Shown here in pieces: positions 1 through 6,378 of a stretch of DNA of 38,454 nucleotides (its first letter is position 1; each line of letters opens with the position of its first letter). The notes under the pieces are model-generated. The model saw nothing but the letters and a program-made list of their open reading frames with translations. It had not been told where the DNA came from and ran no database searches. Made by a program: the position numbers and the translations under genes. The DNA is from a virus, in the IMG/VR virus record IMGVR_UViG_3300027985_000605, positions 1 through 38,454 of that record; one strand, written 5' to 3'.

Positions 1-144
1 CAAAGAGGCATAACCAACAACCCCGACCGATGGCAGCTTGCAGACAGCGGCTACACCGGCAGCCAGACGACATATACATTTACACTGTCAGACTCTACAA
101 TCCCGACAAACCCGACAGCATATCAGGTGTTGGATTACGCCGGA
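1..144. repeat. Terminal direct repeat, left copy
   Basis: This 144-bp segment is identical to 38311-38454. It lies inside the tailspike gene, and the reading frame is continuous when the two ends are merged. That fits a circular or circularly permuted genome cut at an arbitrary point by assembly, more than a biological terminal repeat, which would rarely sit mid-gene. The unique length is therefore about 38,310 bp. Confidence 0.95.
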
Positions 145-948
145 TCAAGCGCGCTTGTCACCGATTATGTGAAGTATTATGAAGTAATTGAAGATGTTTC
201 AACATTCTCCGGTAAAGATATCATCCTATCATTTTACGCCAAGTCCGGCACAGATGGACGAAGTGAATTTTCGACATCGTTCGATTTGTTAAAATCCAGC
301 AGCTATACATCGACAACCTATTATGCCCAAGGCATCGGAGTGACAAAGCACGAATTGACCGGCGACTGGACGCAGTACAGCGTCATATTATCCGTGCCGC
401 CCATTGCCAATACCGGTGGAGAAAGTATCCCTAATTTTGTGGACAGTGGTCTTGTCGTCAATTTCTGGCTGGCGGCCGGAACGGACTATGACGACCAGAC
501 AAATGAACTCGGCAGGGCTGCCGGAGAACTGCACATCACCGATGTGAGAGTAAATTTGGGTACACAGATCATCACCGGCAACGACCGAACATTTAATGAA
601 GAACTTGCGCTTTGCCAGAGATACTATGAAAAATCATATAATTATGCCGACATCCCAGGCGCTAATACTCTAACAGGATCTATCTTTTTGACTGCGGCAA
701 ACGCCGACGAATTTTTGCCGACGCATCCATTTTTAGTAAAGAAACGAATCAATCCGGTAGTAACGCTATGGTCACCCAGCGCCGCTGACCAGATAGATGA
801 AGTATTGCATATCGGCACCGGAGATGTTGCCGTCGTATCCACTGATGCTTCGGAAGCAAACATTAATACAATAGAGATCGGGGTTGCAAAAACAGATACC
901 GAAAACTATCGCTACCACTATGCGGCAGACGCCGAATTTGTACTTTAA
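1..948 (+). CDS. Tailspike / head-bound tail fibre, C-terminal part (partial; continues from 37951)
   Basis: The frame is open from base 1 and ends with TAA at 948. Its 5' end is at 37951-38454, so the joined protein is about 435 residues. The part here begins with a 'QRG...DRW' module. With the preceding NGKFNVF at the other end of the window it matches a motif common in phage tail proteins, in which a short linker is followed by a beta-sandwich, possibly carbohydrate-binding, domain. The stretch containing GKDIILSFYAKSG fits that domain. The C-terminal third (from about base 590, ELALCQRYYEKSY) resembles the ends of many phage receptor-binding proteins. No beta-helix or hydrolase motif is evident, so enzymatic activity is not supported. 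The role is inferred as host-surface binding at the tail tip. An internal GTG at 127 is not the real start. Confidence 0.85.
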   Translation, partial: QRGITNNPDRWQLADSGYTGSQTTYTFTLSDSTIPTNPTAYQVLDYAGSSALVTDYVKYYEVIEDVSTFSGKDIILSFYAKSGTDGRSEFSTSFDLLKSSSYTSTTYYAQGIGVTKHELTGDWTQYSVILSVPPIANTGGESIPNFVDSGLVVNFWLAAGTDYDDQTNELGRAAGELHITDVRVNLGTQIITGNDRTFNEELALCQRYYEKSYNYADIPGANTLTGSIFLTAANADEFLPTHPFLVKKRINPVVTLWSPSAADQIDEVLHIGTGDVAVVSTDASEANINTIEIGVAKTDTENYRYHYAADAEFVL

Positions 949-961
949 AAAGGAGAATTAA

Positions 962-1825
962 ATGGCAATATCAACAATTTATCCCAACGGAGTAAATGAA
1001 GTAGTCGTTCCGGCGACCCAAAGCATTGCCATCTCAAATTTCGGCGGCGGCATTGCATCGATTTATTATCTGATCGTCACGGCGAACTATCCGCCCGCCT
1101 ATCAATTGCAGCAGACGTTGAACAACAGCAGCGTTGTTTTGGGTGCCTTTGCGGACGGCATGACGATTAAGATTGAAGCGGGGTCTAGTACTGTCAGGTA
1201 TGATGTCGGCGCAAGTCCTGATACGGGGATAGGGGATGCAGATACACTAAACGGCCTTGCAAGCGACACGGCCGCCACTGCCGATACTATCGCGGCCCGT
1301 GACAGCAGCGGAGATATTACAGCAAATGCTTTTGAGAGTACTGTGGCAACCGGAACCGCGCCGTTGACTGTGGCAAGCACGACGGTCGTTTCTAATTTCA
1401 ATGCTGATTTGCTGGATGGGCAGGAGGGCAGTTATTATGCTGTCGCTCCGATAGAAAGCACGTTCACACCGGTGATAGAAGGGTCTACAACCGCCGGAAC
1501 AGGCACGTATACAACTCAAAGCGGCAGCTATCAAAAAATCGGCAATTGGGTTTCTTTTCGAATTTTATTGGATTGGACTGCTCATACCGGCACAGGGAAT
1601 TTTATTATCAGCGGATTACCTTTTACCGCGGCCAATACTAGACCTACCCCATGTACAATACTACCGTCCAATATAACATATACCGGCGATTTTATTGTCG
1701 GCAGGATAATACATAATACAGATACCATACAAATTATGAATTGCACAACGGCTGCCGCTTCGAGTAATGTTCCTATTGATACAGTTGGAATTGTTTTTAT
1801 TTCTGGTTTTTACGAGGCGGCATAA
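962..1825 (+). CDS. Tail fibre protein with an N-terminal domain shared with the 27281 gene
   Basis: A 287-residue protein, started at ATG 962 after AAAAGGAGAATTAA. Residues 1-85 align clearly with residues 1-85 of the protein at 27281 (both have IYP-G near the start, QTLN, V-LG and IDAG/IEAG followed by YD-GA). This suggests a shared virion-attachment domain. The middle has tail-fibre motifs ('ADTLNGL', 'RDSSGDITAN', 'NADLLDGQ...YYA') typical of fibre shaft repeats. The C-terminal 120 residues ('TYTTQSGSYQKIGNWVSF' to the end) resemble the beta-rich tip domain of many phage fibres. It lies 13 bases after the tailspike and is probably co-transcribed. Its last 16 bases overlap the 3' end of the convergent MBL gene. 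The fibre role is well supported; the receptor is unknown. Confidence 0.85.
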   Translation: MAISTIYPNGVNEVVVPATQSIAISNFGGGIASIYYLIVTANYPPAYQLQQTLNNSSVVLGAFADGMTIKIEAGSSTVRYDVGASPDTGIGDADTLNGLASDTAATADTIAARDSSGDITANAFESTVATGTAPLTVASTTVVSNFNADLLDGQEGSYYAVAPIESTFTPVIEGSTTAGTGTYTTQSGSYQKIGNWVSFRILLDWTAHTGTGNFIISGLPFTAANTRPTPCTILPSNITYTGDFIVGRIIHNTDTIQIMNCTTAAASSNVPIDTVGIVFISGFYEAA

Positions 1826-2505
1826 ACCGGCACTCCGGCCAGCGCCTCAATCTCCGCAACATAGCGCTTTGCATCGGAGTTATCATCGGAGAGATGTATC
1901 AGATAGATTGCTTCGGTTTTTGATAGATCCATCACTCTAAAAAAATCTTTGACTCTGCTAAATTCAAAGTGGCTTTGCCGGATTCTTTGTTTGACTTCAT
2001 TCGGCAGGGCCTCGTTTGTTTTTAGGCGGTCTTCGGAGTAATTGCACTCGATCATCCAGTGCGTGATATTATTGAAAACGAAAGAAAGATAGGCCGTGTC
2101 CGTAGCGAAGACGATCTTTTTACCGGAGGGCGATTCGATTAAAAAGCCTAAAGGTTCTGCGGAGTCGTGGTGGGTTTGGAACGGTAGGATTGACCAGGCG
2201 CCATCTTTGACTGCGGCGCTGCTTTTCAAAATTTTAATGGCGCCGGGATCTAAATTCAAGGCGGCGCCGGTGCCCTGGCTCATGTAACAAGTGGCGCCAT
2301 ACTTTAAAATATCCTTGATCGATTTGGAATGATCCCGATGCTCATGCGATAACAGACAAAATTTAATGCCGGAGACACCGAAATTTAAAGCTTTTTGGAT
2401 TTGCTTGATGCCGATACCGGGATCGATCAAGATGCGCTCTACGCCGTCCGTGATGGCGTAGCAGTTGCCTTTGGATCCGGTGGCGTGGATTTGGATCTTA
2501 AACAT
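1810..2505 (-). CDS. MBL-fold metallo-hydrolase (YycJ/WalJ-like)
   Basis: A 231-residue metallo-beta-lactamase-fold hydrolase with the full metal-binding set visible: D28 in LIDPG, the HxHxDH motif as H54/H56/D58/H59 in LSHEHRDHS, H112-H113 in 'THHDSAEPLGF', D136 in FATDTAYL and H204 near the end. The N-terminal 'GSKGNCY' is typical of YycJ/WalJ-like members, which act on nucleic acid. Phage MBL proteins of other subfamilies degrade cyclic nucleotides, for example Apyc1 against Pycsar defence. It is the last gene of the minus-strand operon. The ATG overlaps the upstream gene by 8 bases, and the 3' end overlaps the convergent tail fibre gene by 16 bases. Hydrolase fold is confident; the substrate is not known. 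Confidence 0.9.
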   Translation of the reverse strand: MFKIQIHATGSKGNCYAITDGVERILIDPGIGIKQIQKALNFGVSGIKFCLLSHEHRDHSKSIKDILKYGATCYMSQGTGAALNLDPGAIKILKSSAAVKDGAWSILPFQTHHDSAEPLGFLIESPSGKKIVFATDTAYLSFVFNNITHWMIECNYSEDRLKTNEALPNEVKQRIRQSHFEFSRVKDFFRVMDLSKTEAIYLIHLSDDNSDAKRYVAEIEALAGVPVYAAS

Positions 2506-2824
2506 ATGGCAACCATTCCCACTCTTTATCAGGATAATACTTTCGTCTATATTGTTCTGATATGCATAAACTATACATACTTACCTCACCACGCATAATT
2601 CTTTTAACAATTTCATTAGCTGCCGACTCTGGCGACGGCCAGAGTCCGTACCAATCTCCGTCTATTTGGGCGTAATATTTTTTGGTTTCTTTACCAACGG
2701 CAATCGAACATCGATGGCCGTTAATCACACGAGTCCACACAGCGTATTTTGTGCCGTCTTTTTTTCCGGCTTGAGTCCAGCCGTGTAAGTAATACTCATC
2801 TATAATTGCATATTCAATTCCCAT
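2498..2824 (-). CDS. Hypothetical phage protein, 108 aa
   Basis: I do not recognise this family. The ATG at 2824 follows a good ribosome-binding sequence (GGAGCTGAAA). The protein is soluble and aromatic-rich (many W and Y), with a central beta-like stretch 'KYYAQIDGDWYGLWPS' and a charged C-terminus, and no cysteine pairs, transmembrane segment or signal peptide. It sits between the small Tyr-Pro protein and the MBL hydrolase and overlaps the latter by 8 bases, so the two are probably co-translated. A CCGG hairpin repeat (2839-2857) lies just upstream of its ribosome-binding site. Confidence 0.65.
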   Translation of the reverse strand: MGIEYAIIDEYYLHGWTQAGKKDGTKYAVWTRVINGHRCSIAVGKETKKYYAQIDGDWYGLWPSPESAANEIVKRIMRGEVSMYSLCISEQYRRKYYPDKEWEWLPYV

Positions 2825-2838
2825 TTTCAGCTCCGCAC

Positions 2839-2857
2839 ATTTGCCGGATAGATCCGG
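2839..2857 (-). repeat. Intergenic CCGG hairpin repeat, copy A
   Basis: Read on the minus strand it is CCGGA-tcta-TCCGG followed by CAAAT, a 5-bp stem with a 4-base loop between the 59-aa and 108-aa genes. Related copies lie at 3058-3120 and 4336-4376. This copy lacks the AACACG tail found in the other two. Confidence 0.6.
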
Positions 2858-2860
2858 GAG

Positions 2861-3040
2861 TTATTTTATTTCCGTTGATGAATCTGATGTTGTCCAAGTA
2901 GGGTAGTATGGATATTGCGGATATGTAGGATATGTTGGATAGGGAACATACGAAATAGGATTACGTCCCATGAGTTCGTTAAATTCGATCTGATTCAATG
3001 TAATCTCTTTACCGGTTGAGAATTTTATTTTGATTTCCAT
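2861..3040 (-). CDS. Small Tyr-Pro repeat protein, 59 aa
   Basis: A short gene from ATG 3040 to TAA 2861, preceded by GGGAGACAAATTTA. The protein starts MEIKIKFSTGKEITLNQ and then carries a low-complexity tract of Tyr-Pro units (PYPTYPTYPQYPYYP) at about residues 36-50 before a Thr/Ser tail. It fits neatly between two minus-strand genes with hairpin repeats on both sides, which supports its being real. The function is unknown; the N-terminus looks like a small beta-hairpin domain and the tract could bind partners. Confidence 0.6.
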   Translation of the reverse strand: MEIKIKFSTGKEITLNQIEFNELMGRNPISYVPYPTYPTYPQYPYYPTWTTSDSSTEIK

Positions 3041-3057
3041 TAAATTTGTCTCCCGAT

Positions 3058-3120
3058 ATTTGCCGGATGGCTCCGGTGTTATCGTGTTATGGTGCGGTGT
3101 TATTGCGTGTTATTGCGTGT
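3058..3120 (-). repeat. Intergenic CCGG hairpin repeat, copy B, with tandem AACACGCAAT units
   Basis: On the minus strand the tail of the 137-aa gene runs into two tandem AACACGCAAT units, then a degenerate unit, then CCGGA-gcca-TCCGG and CAAAT. The loop differs from copies A and C while the stem is kept, which suggests the hairpin is what is conserved. The unit also supplies the stop codon at 3110. Confidence 0.65.
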
Positions 3121-3523
3121 TTAGCTCAGAACATTCAAACGGATGTAAAATATTAATAGCTCTATATCCATCTCCGATATCTTCGATATATACGCTATTC
3201 CCTGGCCGCGCCTTTAGGTCTCCCATTCCAAATTCAGCCATTATCATTTCAACCGCTTGTGGATGAGGTCCTTTATTCTTTACCGGGACCGAAACAGATA
3301 GGTGCTTAAACCAACCACCGGGATATTGCTCAATAGTAAAAACAACTCTGAAATTTAGTGGGATTGTAATCACATAATTTTCATTTTCTCCAGGCGGCGG
3401 CATCTTACGCGCCATGATTTTTTTCATTTTATCATAAGATAATTTGTTATTTTCAGCATAAAACATAAGATTTTTTATTGCTATCCGTTCCATGTCGCCG
3501 ATCAATAACACTCGGCTATGCAT
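3110..3523 (-). CDS. Hypothetical phage protein, 137 aa
   Basis: I do not recognise the family with confidence. The protein is soluble with a basic N-terminal half and a beta-rich centre ('NYVITIPLNFRVVFTIEQ', 'GWFKHLSVSVPV'), then a helix around 'PHPQAVEMIMAEFGMG'. ATG 3523 lies within the last codons of the upstream gene (8-base overlap), favouring this start by translational coupling. An ATG at 3493 (MERIAIKN) is an alternative. The last codons (NTQ, stop) are made by the intergenic repeat, so the repeat has invaded or defines the gene end. Confidence 0.65.
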   Translation of the reverse strand: MHSRVLLIGDMERIAIKNLMFYAENNKLSYDKMKKIMARKMPPPGENENYVITIPLNFRVVFTIEQYPGGWFKHLSVSVPVKNKGPHPQAVEMIMAEFGMGDLKARPGNSVYIEDIGDGYRAINILHPFECSELNTQ

Positions 3524-3689
3524 CGATTAAACCTATTTCTTCCGGTAATATTTCCCGATAAGCATTTTCGAATACGTCCTTTGGCGACCAGGATATATAG
3601 CCATCAGGATAGACTACTTTATAGCCGTCTTTGCCGTCTTTTTGTTGTGGTTCCGCCTTTATGACTTTACATCCTATATAAGTTTTCAA
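3516..3689 (-). CDS. Small conserved phage protein of the 'MKTYIG...DGYISWSP' type, 57 aa, TTG start
   Basis: TTG at 3689 begins MKTYIGCKVIKAEP and the protein ends 'GYISWSPKDVFENAYREI...'. This signature is widespread among tailed phages and prophages, where it is of unknown function. I recognise the family, not a role. The start is supported by the leader GGTACGCACATTGAAA, which is repeated at the TTG start of the exonuclease gene (4214). It overlaps the next gene by 8 bases. The protein is small, soluble and without cysteine pairs. Confidence 0.8.
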   Translation of the reverse strand: MKTYIGCKVIKAEPQQKDGKDGYKVVYPDGYISWSPKDVFENAYREILPEEIGLIDA

Positions 3690-3707
3690 TGTGCGTACCC
3701 CGCTGTT

Positions 3708-4214
3708 TTAATCATCTTCTTTTAAATATTCATAAAATGCTTTGTTCCATCTGGCATCTTCGAGCGCATTATGTTCACCCTTGGGGCCTTCGAATCTAGG
3801 TTTGTCAAGGCTGTCGGCAAGCTGTTTTAGATCCCGGCAATACATCGGCCAACCTTTGGGTAGATCGACCATACAACCAAAAAGCCAGCAGAATACTACC
3901 CAATCATAGTCTGCGTAATAGCCCCATATTTCAGGTTTATCATCGCCTATCATCCCCATGACTAAAGATGCAATAGCCCTATGTGGTGCTTTTATTTTGA
4001 GAGACTTATGATTTACTATTTCAGATTTTTTACCATTATCCCTGAATATCAGATTAGGGATAACATTTTTCTTTACAAAGTCATTCGCTTTGGAAAGATC
4101 ACAATCGCTATTTTCGCAATAAAGGTATCGTCCATCTTCACGAACGATACCCACGCTAATCAAGTCAATTGTAAATGGATATTCAATAAATTCAGTATCT
4201 AAAAAATATTTCAA
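3708..4214 (-). CDS. DEDDh 3'-5' exoribonuclease (Rv2179c-like)
   Basis: A 168-residue protein with DEDDh exonuclease motifs. ExoI is D7-T-E9 in FLDTEF. ExoII is the aspartate in 'GYYADYDWVVFCWLFG'. ExoIII is the His and Asp of HNALEDARW near the C-terminus. The order, spacing and aromatic residues match the Rv2179c-like 3'-5' exoribonuclease family found in bacteria and many phages. The TTG start at 4214 follows GAGGTACGCACA, the same leader used by the gene at 3689. It probably acts on RNA in the cytoplasm; the exact substrate is not deducible. Confidence 0.88.
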   Translation of the reverse strand: MKYFLDTEFIEYPFTIDLISVGIVREDGRYLYCENSDCDLSKANDFVKKNVIPNLIFRDNGKKSEIVNHKSLKIKAPHRAIASLVMGMIGDDKPEIWGYYADYDWVVFCWLFGCMVDLPKGWPMYCRDLKQLADSLDKPRFEGPKGEHNALEDARWNKAFYEYLKEDD

Positions 4215-4232
4215 TGTGCGTACCTCTTCGGT

Positions 4233-4322
4233 TTAAAGTCTCGTTACAATATCTTTCAAAATATCACCATTATTCTTAGCCGCATCCGCCCAAACGATAT
4301 CATATTCGGTTTTTTGATCAAT
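4233..4322 (-). other. Start-less coding remnant between the HNH and exonuclease genes
   Basis: The minus-strand frame ending at TAA 4233 reads as plausible protein ('TEYDIVWADAAKNNGDIL') but has no ATG, GTG or TTG in frame after the preceding stop. The first conceivable initiator is ATT at 4322. It follows the hairpin repeat at the place where the other repeat copies have a gene start. It may be a decayed small gene or one with a rare start. A perfect 12-bp palindrome, ATCAATATTGAT, sits at its 5' end. Confidence 0.3.
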
Positions 4323-4335
4323 ATTGATCTGCTCG

Positions 4336-4376
4336 TTTGCCGGATAGATCCGGTGTTATCGTGTTATTGCGTGTTA
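4336..4376 (-). repeat. Intergenic CCGG hairpin repeat, copy C
   Basis: On the minus strand, immediately at the stop of the HNH gene: TAACACGCAATAACACG, then ATAACACCGG, then the tcta loop and TCCGGCAAA. It matches copy B in the AACACG units and copy A in the hairpin loop. The unit holds repeated TAA triplets. Confidence 0.65.
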
Positions 4377-5210
4377 ATCCCATTCGACGCAATCAAACGC
4401 TTCTATCCATTTATCTTGATCGTATAAATAAATCATAGGATCTTTTTCTTTTCTGTGTAGTTCCCTCTTTAATAGAATTGCATCAGTCGTCAATGTATCA
4501 TAAATTCCGAATTCAGCTTTTGTTATTCTATCGATTTCTCTGGAGTTAAAAATACAATCAATTAACTCATCAAAAGACATCCAATAAGCACCGCTGTATG
4601 CAATTGAAAAATATTTGATCGTAACTCCTATAATTTCTTCTATATCATTTGAAATTAATTGTTTAGGGTTAAAAATATCTTGAGATAAGTATATGTATTT
4701 ATAAAGCTCGTCAGTTCTTCTTAACTCAATTTCGACTTTATTATTAATATTTAAATCTAATCCAAATCCTATCCTTTTAATGATATTTAGTTTGGTCGTA
4801 AAATTTAAATCAGAATCACAAAAAAAGGATCTAAAATATTTATAGTATGAGTCATCTATCTTTGTACCTTTAGCTTTTACCATGGCGGAATAAAAATCAT
4901 TAAAATTAAGTATCTCTTCTCCAAAACCATTAACTTCAGATACTGGATAAATTTCTTTAAATGTTTTCATCCCAATATCTTCATCATCGCTATGTGCTAA
5001 TTCATGGCAATCTTCACATAAAGTAACTATCATATTCGATTCATAATCCCATGGTTCTTTATCTTTTATATAAAGTAAATGATGGGCGTGAAGCGTTTTT
5101 GTTTCGCAATCGCAACGCATGCATTGCCAATAATCACGCTCAAATATTTCTAATCGCTTTTTCTGCCATCTCGGGTCCTTTAGTTTTTCAGCATAGGTTT
5201 TATCTGTCAT
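4374..5210 (-). CDS. HNH endonuclease-domain protein, 278 aa
   Basis: The N-terminal 75 residues form an HNH nuclease domain: 'DPRWQKKRLEIFERDYWQC' followed by CxxC (C31-C34), the catalytic-type HAHH and a second zinc pair CEDCH. About 200 further residues have no domain I recognise; they are helix-rich, AT-rich in codon use and acidic. The gene is co-translated with the upstream winged-helix gene by a 4-base ATGA overlap at 5207-5210. Phage HNH proteins may be homing, packaging or defence nucleases. The distance from the terminase genes argues against a packaging role, and the long C-terminus argues against a simple homing nuclease. Confidence 0.8.
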   Translation of the reverse strand: MTDKTYAEKLKDPRWQKKRLEIFERDYWQCMRCDCETKTLHAHHLLYIKDKEPWDYESNMIVTLCEDCHELAHSDDEDIGMKTFKEIYPVSEVNGFGEEILNFNDFYSAMVKAKGTKIDDSYYKYFRSFFCDSDLNFTTKLNIIKRIGFGLDLNINNKVEIELRRTDELYKYIYLSQDIFNPKQLISNDIEEIIGVTIKYFSIAYSGAYWMSFDELIDCIFNSREIDRITKAEFGIYDTLTTDAILLKRELHRKEKDPMIYLYDQDKWIEAFDCVEWD

Positions 5211-5755
5211 TGTAATTGAACTCCATTCCTATTTAAATAAGTTACAAATTCGTCGCAATCCAACCATTCGTTTTCGCTCATATTCAAATATGATTCGAAT
5301 TTCTCGAAATCATTTTTCTGAGTTAAGGTTAAAAATCCGTTCCAGTGCAAAGAAACCGGCAGGGAAGACCCTTTCTCTTTTATTTTGTCGTTTATATAAA
5401 AGGTGGATTTTTGCGTATTTGCAAAATTGTTTCGATTTTTTTTGCGTATATGCAAAAAAATTGGTTGGCCGTCATCAGGACATAGCAATGTTATAAATCT
5501 TTTTTGACCTTTCCTGGCCGGACTCGTTTTGATGAGATTATTTTTTCTTGCACGGCTCAAGAGTCCATCTATTGATTTTTCGCTTATGCAATTATTTTCG
5601 GCCAATGTTTTATTGTTTGGGAATATTTTCCCATTTTCGCCATGCATATCTGCCAAGTCTAAAAGTAACATTTTCAAAGATTTATTAATTCCATTAACCT
5701 CTTTTAATCGCCGTATTCTACGGCAATAATCATAATAGCTTACCTCTTTGGGCAT
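5207..5755 (-). CDS. Winged helix-turn-helix protein, replication-initiator or regulator type
   Basis: A 182-residue protein started at ATG 5755 (MPKEVSYYDYC), preceded by GGAAAGG; a longer frame from 5854 has no good start signal. Residues 25-85 ('KMLLLDLADMHGENGKIFPNN' then 'TLAENNCISEKSIDGLLSRA') form a helix-turn-helix with a wing, of the HTH_36 type seen in phage replication initiators and RepA-like proteins. The C-terminal half is AT-rich and unmatched. It leads the minus-strand accessory operon and overlaps the HNH gene by ATGA. A hairpin with a U-run just upstream suggests attenuation. It could be an initiator paralogous in fold to the 14290 product, or a transcription factor. Confidence 0.7.
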   Translation of the reverse strand: MPKEVSYYDYCRRIRRLKEVNGINKSLKMLLLDLADMHGENGKIFPNNKTLAENNCISEKSIDGLLSRARKNNLIKTSPARKGQKRFITLLCPDDGQPIFLHIRKKNRNNFANTQKSTFYINDKIKEKGSSLPVSLHWNGFLTLTQKNDFEKFESYLNMSENEWLDCDEFVTYLNRNGVQLQ

Positions 5756-5797
5756 AAAAAAACCTTTCCGGCTTAAAATTGAAATAGGCCGGAAAGG
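5756..5797 (-). terminator. Terminator-like hairpin directly before the 5755 start (possible attenuator)
   Basis: On the minus strand the stem CCTTTCCGGC...GCCGGAAAGG (10 bp, 15-base loop, 5763-5772 with 5788-5797) is followed by seven T and then the ATG at 5755. This has the form of an intrinsic terminator. The 3' arm contains the GGAAAGG that serves as ribosome-binding site, so the hairpin would both end transcription and hide the site. Confidence 0.65.
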
Positions 5798-5854
5798 TAT
5801 TGACTGCGTAGCTCGGATTCGATATTCACTAAAACCAGAAAGGGAAAAAGACAT

Positions 5855-6378
5855 GGTAATCTTAAAAACCTTTTCGACCTATGAGAGCCCTGGCAAACTT
5901 TAGACGGAGAGCCGGGGCTTTCGCTATTTTGATAGAACGATCCACAACCTATACCATCAATTACCCGTCAATTAAAGCTCTTGCCAAAAATCCCCATTTT
6001 TTATAAAAAACCCCATAGAAAGGGTGAAAATTGCCAAGCGCGGGGCGCTGTTCCGCCGGATAGCGCCCCGCGTTAAAACGTATAAATAAGGTGCCTTGGC
6101 ATGAGGCCCTTGATTCTGTGACTCCACTGGCTGCAGCTTTGGTTGACGCTTTTTTAAGGGCCTCAAAATATCAATTATCCATCAATTAAAATCCGCTTGA
6201 CCGTTTAACCCACCGATGCAATTATAGATATATATCCTCAAATAGTCGTATCAACCTTTAACAATTAGAGTCGATGGTTGCTGTCACACATGCCGGGTAG
6301 AGGATAACGGCGGCGCCGGTAAACTAAAAATCCACGCGCGGACTATGGCCCGGCGCCGCTTTCAAAAAAGGGGGGATT
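5855..6378. other. 524-bp non-coding region rich in inverted repeats
   Basis: I see no supportable gene here. Contents: a 9-bp hairpin (5886-5919) with a G-U pair; an 11-bp GC-rich hairpin (6039-6049 with 6062-6072); a 7-bp pair TGCCAAG/CTTGGCA (6032-6038 with 6095-6101); a 10-bp pair TGAGGCCCTT/AAGGGCCTCA (6102-6111 with 6156-6165); a 10-bp pair GCGGCGCCGG/CCGGCGCCGC (6310-6319 with 6350-6359). Imperfect direct repeats based on ATCAATTA...TCAATTAAA lie at 5956-5983 and 6170-6199 and flank the middle hairpins. This may be a control or origin-like region, or an inserted repetitive element. Confidence 0.6.
5886..5919 (+). terminator. Hairpin, possible plus-strand terminator
   Basis: AGCCCTGGC pairs with GCCGGGGCT (9 bp including one G-U), with a 16-base loop, followed by TTCGCTATTTT. 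The loop motif AAACTTTA...GACGGAG resembles the loop of the terminator at 8038-8080. The T-run is weak, so a terminator role is uncertain. Confidence 0.35.

Noticed and set aside
1-144. Biological direct terminal repeats of a linear genome
   Set aside because: The repeat is in the middle of the tailspike gene and ends exactly at the window edges, as expected for an assembly overlap of a circular map.
3708-4214. DNA polymerase proofreading subunit
   Set aside because: The DEDDh motifs are shared, but the length and the aromatic ExoII region fit the Rv2179c-like exoribonucleases better.
5972-6166. 64-aa minus-strand frame in the hairpin-rich region
   Set aside because: It runs through strong inverted repeats, has no ribosome site, and its composition follows the repeats; treated as non-coding.
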